NCBI GenBank assembly: GCA_030536655.1
Contig: JAUNPN010000004.1
Span: 1-52,734 of the forward strand
DNA: 52,734 bases
Reading direction: 5' to 3'
Source: a bacterium
GTDB taxonomy: Bacteria; Bacillota; Clostridia; UBA1381
Made by a program: the position numbers and the translations under genes. Position 1 is the stretch's first letter. Each line of letters opens with the position of its first letter. A model generated the notes under the pieces. It did no database searches, was not told the origin of the DNA, and saw only the letters and a program-made list of their open reading frames with translations. Shown piece by piece: positions 50,303 to 52,734 of this stretch.

Positions 50303-51538
50303 TTATTTGATTTCGTCCAGCGGAAGTCCCTGCATGTACTCATGCATTACTTCTGCAACCTGTTTAGAGTACTTAACTGCTTCAACAACAGTTTTTGCAC
50401 CTCTTACAACATCGCCCGAAGCAAAGATTCCGTCGCGCGTTGTTTCGCCAAACTTGTTTGTCACAAGCAGTCCGCGGTCATTTACTTTAAGACCGGTTGT
50501 ATTGGAAACGATACGCGAATTCGGTCCCTGGCTGATTGCGATAATTGTTGAGTCAGCCTCGTAAAGCTTCTCTGTACCTAAGATTGCGTCGAGATGACCG
50601 TAGCCGTCGCATTCAAGCTCGCTCATGATAACGCCCTTGTCTACAATTTCAATCGGTTCAACGTGAGTTACAAATTCAACACCGTCAATTGCCGCATATT
50701 CAACCTCGCGGGGTGACGCTGCAAGGTGGTCGTTACGCGAAAATACGGTTACCTTTTCACAGCCGTGTCTTAGCGCTGTACGCGCAACGTCCATTGCCGC
50801 GTTGCCGGCGCCGATAATATTCAGGCTCTTGCCGAGGTTGTACGCGTCCGGGTTGACCAGGTAATTTATCGCAAAGTGAACATTACCGAGTGTCTCGCCC
50901 TTAATATGCAGCATATTCGGCTTCCATACGCCGGTGCCGATAAAGATAGCCTTGTAGCCGTCGCGGAACATATCATCAATGGTTATTGTTGTTCCGATTG
51001 CTGTGTTCGGACGGATTTTGATTCCAAGACTCTCCATTTTATCGCGGTACTTGTCAATAATGGTTTTCGGAAGTCTGAACTCCGGAATACCGTAGCGGAG
51101 TACTCCTCCTATCTTTTCTTTTGACTCGAAAAGCGTTATGTCATAACCCTTCTGGGCAAGAATAATTGCGATTGTGATTCCTGCCGGACCCGCGCCGATA
51201 ATGCCTGCCTTGATACCGTTCTTCTCAATTTCACCGAACTTAAGCTTGTCAAAATAGTTCGATGAAATATAATTCTCAATACTTGAAAACTGAACCGGAG
51301 CACCCTTTCTGTTCATAACACAGTGACCTTCACACTGATTTTCGTGGTTGCATATGAGCGAACAGATGATTGAAAGCGGGTTGTTTTCAAACAATGTCTT
51401 TCCGGCTTCATTTATCTCGCCGCGAAGAAACATCTGAATAACTTCCGGAATAGATGTGTTTATCGGACAGCCGGTGCGGCAGAGCGGTTTTTTACAGTTA
51501 AGACATCTTTTTGCCTCGTTAATTACATTAAGTGCCAT
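50303..51538 (-). CDS. GltD-like FAD/NADPH oxidoreductase with Fe-S N-terminus
   Basis: 411 residues. N-terminal Cys clusters CLNCKKPLCRTGCP and CNHENQCEGHC bind [4Fe-4S] centres. FAD site: AGIIGAGPAGITIAI (about 110-124). NADPH site: SLNIIGAGNAAMDVARTALR (about 243-262). The C-terminal FASGDVVRGAKTVVEAVKYSKQV is the second FAD motif. Relatives include the glutamate synthase small subunit, NfnB-like transhydrogenase and other electron-transfer subunits. No large glutamate synthase gene is adjacent, so the partner is open; electron transfer from NAD(P)H is the safe statement. It follows the KdgK-like gene by 22 bp and probably shares its transcript. Confidence 0.9.
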   Translation of the reverse strand: MALNVINEAKRCLNCKKPLCRTGCPINTSIPEVIQMFLRGEINEAGKTLFENNPLSIICSLICNHENQCEGHCVMNRKGAPVQFSSIENYISSNYFDKLKFGEIEKNGIKAGIIGAGPAGITIAIILAQKGYDITLFESKEKIGGVLRYGIPEFRLPKTIIDKYRDKMESLGIKIRPNTAIGTTITIDDMFRDGYKAIFIGTGVWKPNMLHIKGETLGNVHFAINYLVNPDAYNLGKSLNIIGAGNAAMDVARTALRHGCEKVTVFSRNDHLAASPREVEYAAIDGVEFVTHVEPIEIVDKGVIMSELECDGYGHLDAILGTEKLYEADSTIIAISQGPNSRIVSNTTGLKVNDRGLLVTNKFGETTRDGIFASGDVVRGAKTVVEAVKYSKQVAEVMHEYMQGLPLDEIK

Positions 51539-51560
51539 GTATTTATATTAATCCTTTCTT

Positions 51561-52589
51561 TTATCTAACCATCTCGTCCTGATGACCTGTCGCCTTGTGT
51601 GAGTTGATTACAGCTCTTATTTCATCAATGGAGCTTGCCGACATATCACCGTTTACAGTATTCTTTACTGCGGACAGAGCGTTTCCGACCTCAAGAGCTC
51701 TTGTGATGTCCTTGTCTTTGATAAGACCGTAGAGAACGCCTGCAAGATATGCGTCGCCGGAGCCGATTCTGTCAATAACCTCAATTTCCTTATACGGCGC
51801 TTCCTCATAGAACTTGCCGTCATAATAAATCTTTGAATTAAAGTTGTGTCTTGTCGGGCTTACAACCTCGCGTCTTGTTGTCGCAACAAGAAGACAGCCG
51901 TAATCATCAGCATAACCCTTCATAATTTCTTCGAGAGTTCCTGTTCTCTGGAGCATACGTCTTGATGTTTCCTCGGAAACGAAGAGAAGATCTATGTACG
52001 GGAAAATTGACTCTATAACGCCTCTTGCTTCCTCCTCGCTCCATAATGCGGCGCGGTAGTTTACATCAAAGGAGATAAGCGCGCCCTGTTCATGGAATCT
52101 CTTTATCATTTCAAGTGCAACCTCTCTTAAATGCGGGTCAAGCGCAAGAGTGATTGATGAAATATGGAAAATCTTTGTCTTTCCGTAAATGGACGGGTCA
52201 ATTTCGGATATATCAAGAGAACACATCGAGGAGTCTGCTCTGTCATAAATAACCGATGACTTACGCGGATAAACACCGCTTTCGTAGTAGTAAATACCGA
52301 GACGTTTTGAGTTTGAATAGTCATAGATAAGGTAATCATCGCTTACGTTTCCGTAACGAACCTTGTTGCGTATAAAGTGACCCATTTTGTTTTTGGGGAT
52401 TTTTGTAACAATTGCGCTTCTTAATCCGAGCATAGCCGCACCTGATACAACATTAAGTTCACTTCCGCCCGCATTTTTCTCAAAGGTTTCGCTTTGTGAA
52501 ATCTTCTCCTTGTTCGGAGGTGAAAGTCTTAACATGACCTCGCCCATACCGATGAGATCAAAATCCGTGTTTTCCTTAAACTTGAACAT
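51561..52589 (-). CDS. kdgK: PfkB family sugar kinase, probably 2-keto-3-deoxygluconate kinase
   Basis: 342 residues. N-terminal IGMGEVMLRLSPPNKEKI and GGSELNVVSGAAMLGLRSAI are typical of KdgK-like proteins. VDVNYR-like substrate loop ISFDVNYRAALWSEEEA (about 172-188) and the anion hole/catalytic Asp in DRIGSGDAYLAGVLYGL (about 271-287, PfkB signature 2). It would phosphorylate KDG, the end product of pectin breakdown, in keeping with the GH105 and importer genes at 36-42 kb. A related sugar such as fructose remains possible. AAGGAGG ribosome binding site 7 bases upstream. A palindromic leader element lies in front of it, running to the window edge. Confidence 0.85.
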   Translation of the reverse strand: MFKFKENTDFDLIGMGEVMLRLSPPNKEKISQSETFEKNAGGSELNVVSGAAMLGLRSAIVTKIPKNKMGHFIRNKVRYGNVSDDYLIYDYSNSKRLGIYYYESGVYPRKSSVIYDRADSSMCSLDISEIDPSIYGKTKIFHISSITLALDPHLREVALEMIKRFHEQGALISFDVNYRAALWSEEEARGVIESIFPYIDLLFVSEETSRRMLQRTGTLEEIMKGYADDYGCLLVATTRREVVSPTRHNFNSKIYYDGKFYEEAPYKEIEVIDRIGSGDAYLAGVLYGLIKDKDITRALEVGNALSAVKNTVNGDMSASSIDEIRAVINSHKATGHQDEMVR

Positions 52590-52619
52590 AATAATGCCTC
52601 CTTATAATTTAAATTAATA

Positions 52620-52734
52620 CTTAATAATCCGAATTCCTTTAACCAATGCGTTTGGGAAAAGAGAAGCAAGCAGATTGCAGTCAGAAGCGACGCCGACGTA
52701 TGTTTATACTTCAAGTCGCTGAGGGCGGCAAGAT
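52620..52734 (-). repeat. Palindromic leader element (copy 4), cut by the window end
   Basis: Minus-strand copy of the element at 7591 and 34150. The 3' arm GCTTCTCTTTTCCCAAA (ending 52651) and the tail TTAAAGGAATTCGGATTAT (to about 52620) are complete; the 5' part runs out of the window. The inner stem reads GCGAC/GTCGC where copy 2 has GCGGC/ACCGC, a compensatory change. Confidence 0.78.

Overview
The window looks like a chromosomal segment of a low-to-mid GC, anaerobic, spore-forming Gram-positive bacterium of the class Clostridia, probably a gut commensal that uses plant pectin. The reasons are the yabP-yabQ-divIC-yabR sporulation/division cluster, a HydE maturase for [FeFe] hydrogenase, Fe-S aldo/keto reductase and GltD-like enzymes, an S-layer-homology protein, and a rhamnogalacturonan-type hydrolase with its ABC importer and a 2-keto-3-deoxygluconate-type kinase. 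The genus cannot be fixed from the sequence alone; relatives of Monoglobus are a guess. No tRNA, rRNA or CRISPR array was seen.

Layout. 1-1.3 kb: a complete IS5-type insertion sequence with terminal inverted repeats and a short target duplication. 1.3-5.4 kb: a small unknown protein, then lysS and leuA on the minus strand separated by a palindromic repeat. 5.5-9.3 kb: a MATE exporter with a tandem hairpin repeat in its leader, tadA, and a secreted Big2 protein. 9.5-13 kb: a giant secreted beta-helix/LRR protein on the minus strand. 13.2-20.9 kb: a long plus-strand housekeeping series (rodA, pyridoxal kinase, aldo/keto reductase, HD hydrolase, CmpB-like membrane protein, DJ-1, 5-FTHF cyclo-ligase, TatD, VanZ, CpsB-like PHP phosphatase). 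21-24 kb: the SLH protein and YihY. 24.1-27.7 kb: an unrecognised protein with a strict four-residue Ser-Phe repeat, a partner protein, an ArsR regulator overlapping hydE, and a flavin reductase. 28-30.2 kb: OPT transporter and PqqD-like protein. 30.3-35.6 kb: yabPQ-divIC-yabR, a membrane protein with a DUF6273-like tail, and Sua5. 35.7-41.8 kb: GH105-type hydrolase and a CUT1 ABC importer without its own ATPase. 41.9-46.8 kb: small regulator/membrane pair, L-lactate dehydrogenase, a Cys-rich miniprotein, NhaC antiporter and an Rpn-type nuclease. 47-50.3 kb: an agr-type quorum-sensing locus. 50.3-52.7 kb: GltD-like oxidoreductase and a KdgK-like kinase on the minus strand.

The most interesting region is the agr locus. 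Response regulator and sensor kinase genes are followed by a separately promoted agrD-agrB pair. The agrD-agrB promoter and a second promoter 0.95 kb downstream share one architecture: two 12-13 base direct repeats 22 bp apart, 8 bp, a -35 box TTGCAA, a 17 bp spacer and a -10 box. The second promoter leads into about 220 bp with no credible reading frame, strong hairpins and a terminator, that is, a candidate RNAIII-like effector RNA. The AgrD peptide has no cysteine in its signal region and would have to form a serine-based lactone.

The window is also rich in palindromic repeats. One family (about 105 bp hairpin plus a tail carrying a ribosome binding site) sits directly in front of start codons and shows compensatory base changes between copies. 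Two or more other hairpin families with different terminal inverted repeats sit mainly next to gene ends. A 99 bp tandem repeat with compensatory changes fills the leader of the MATE gene.
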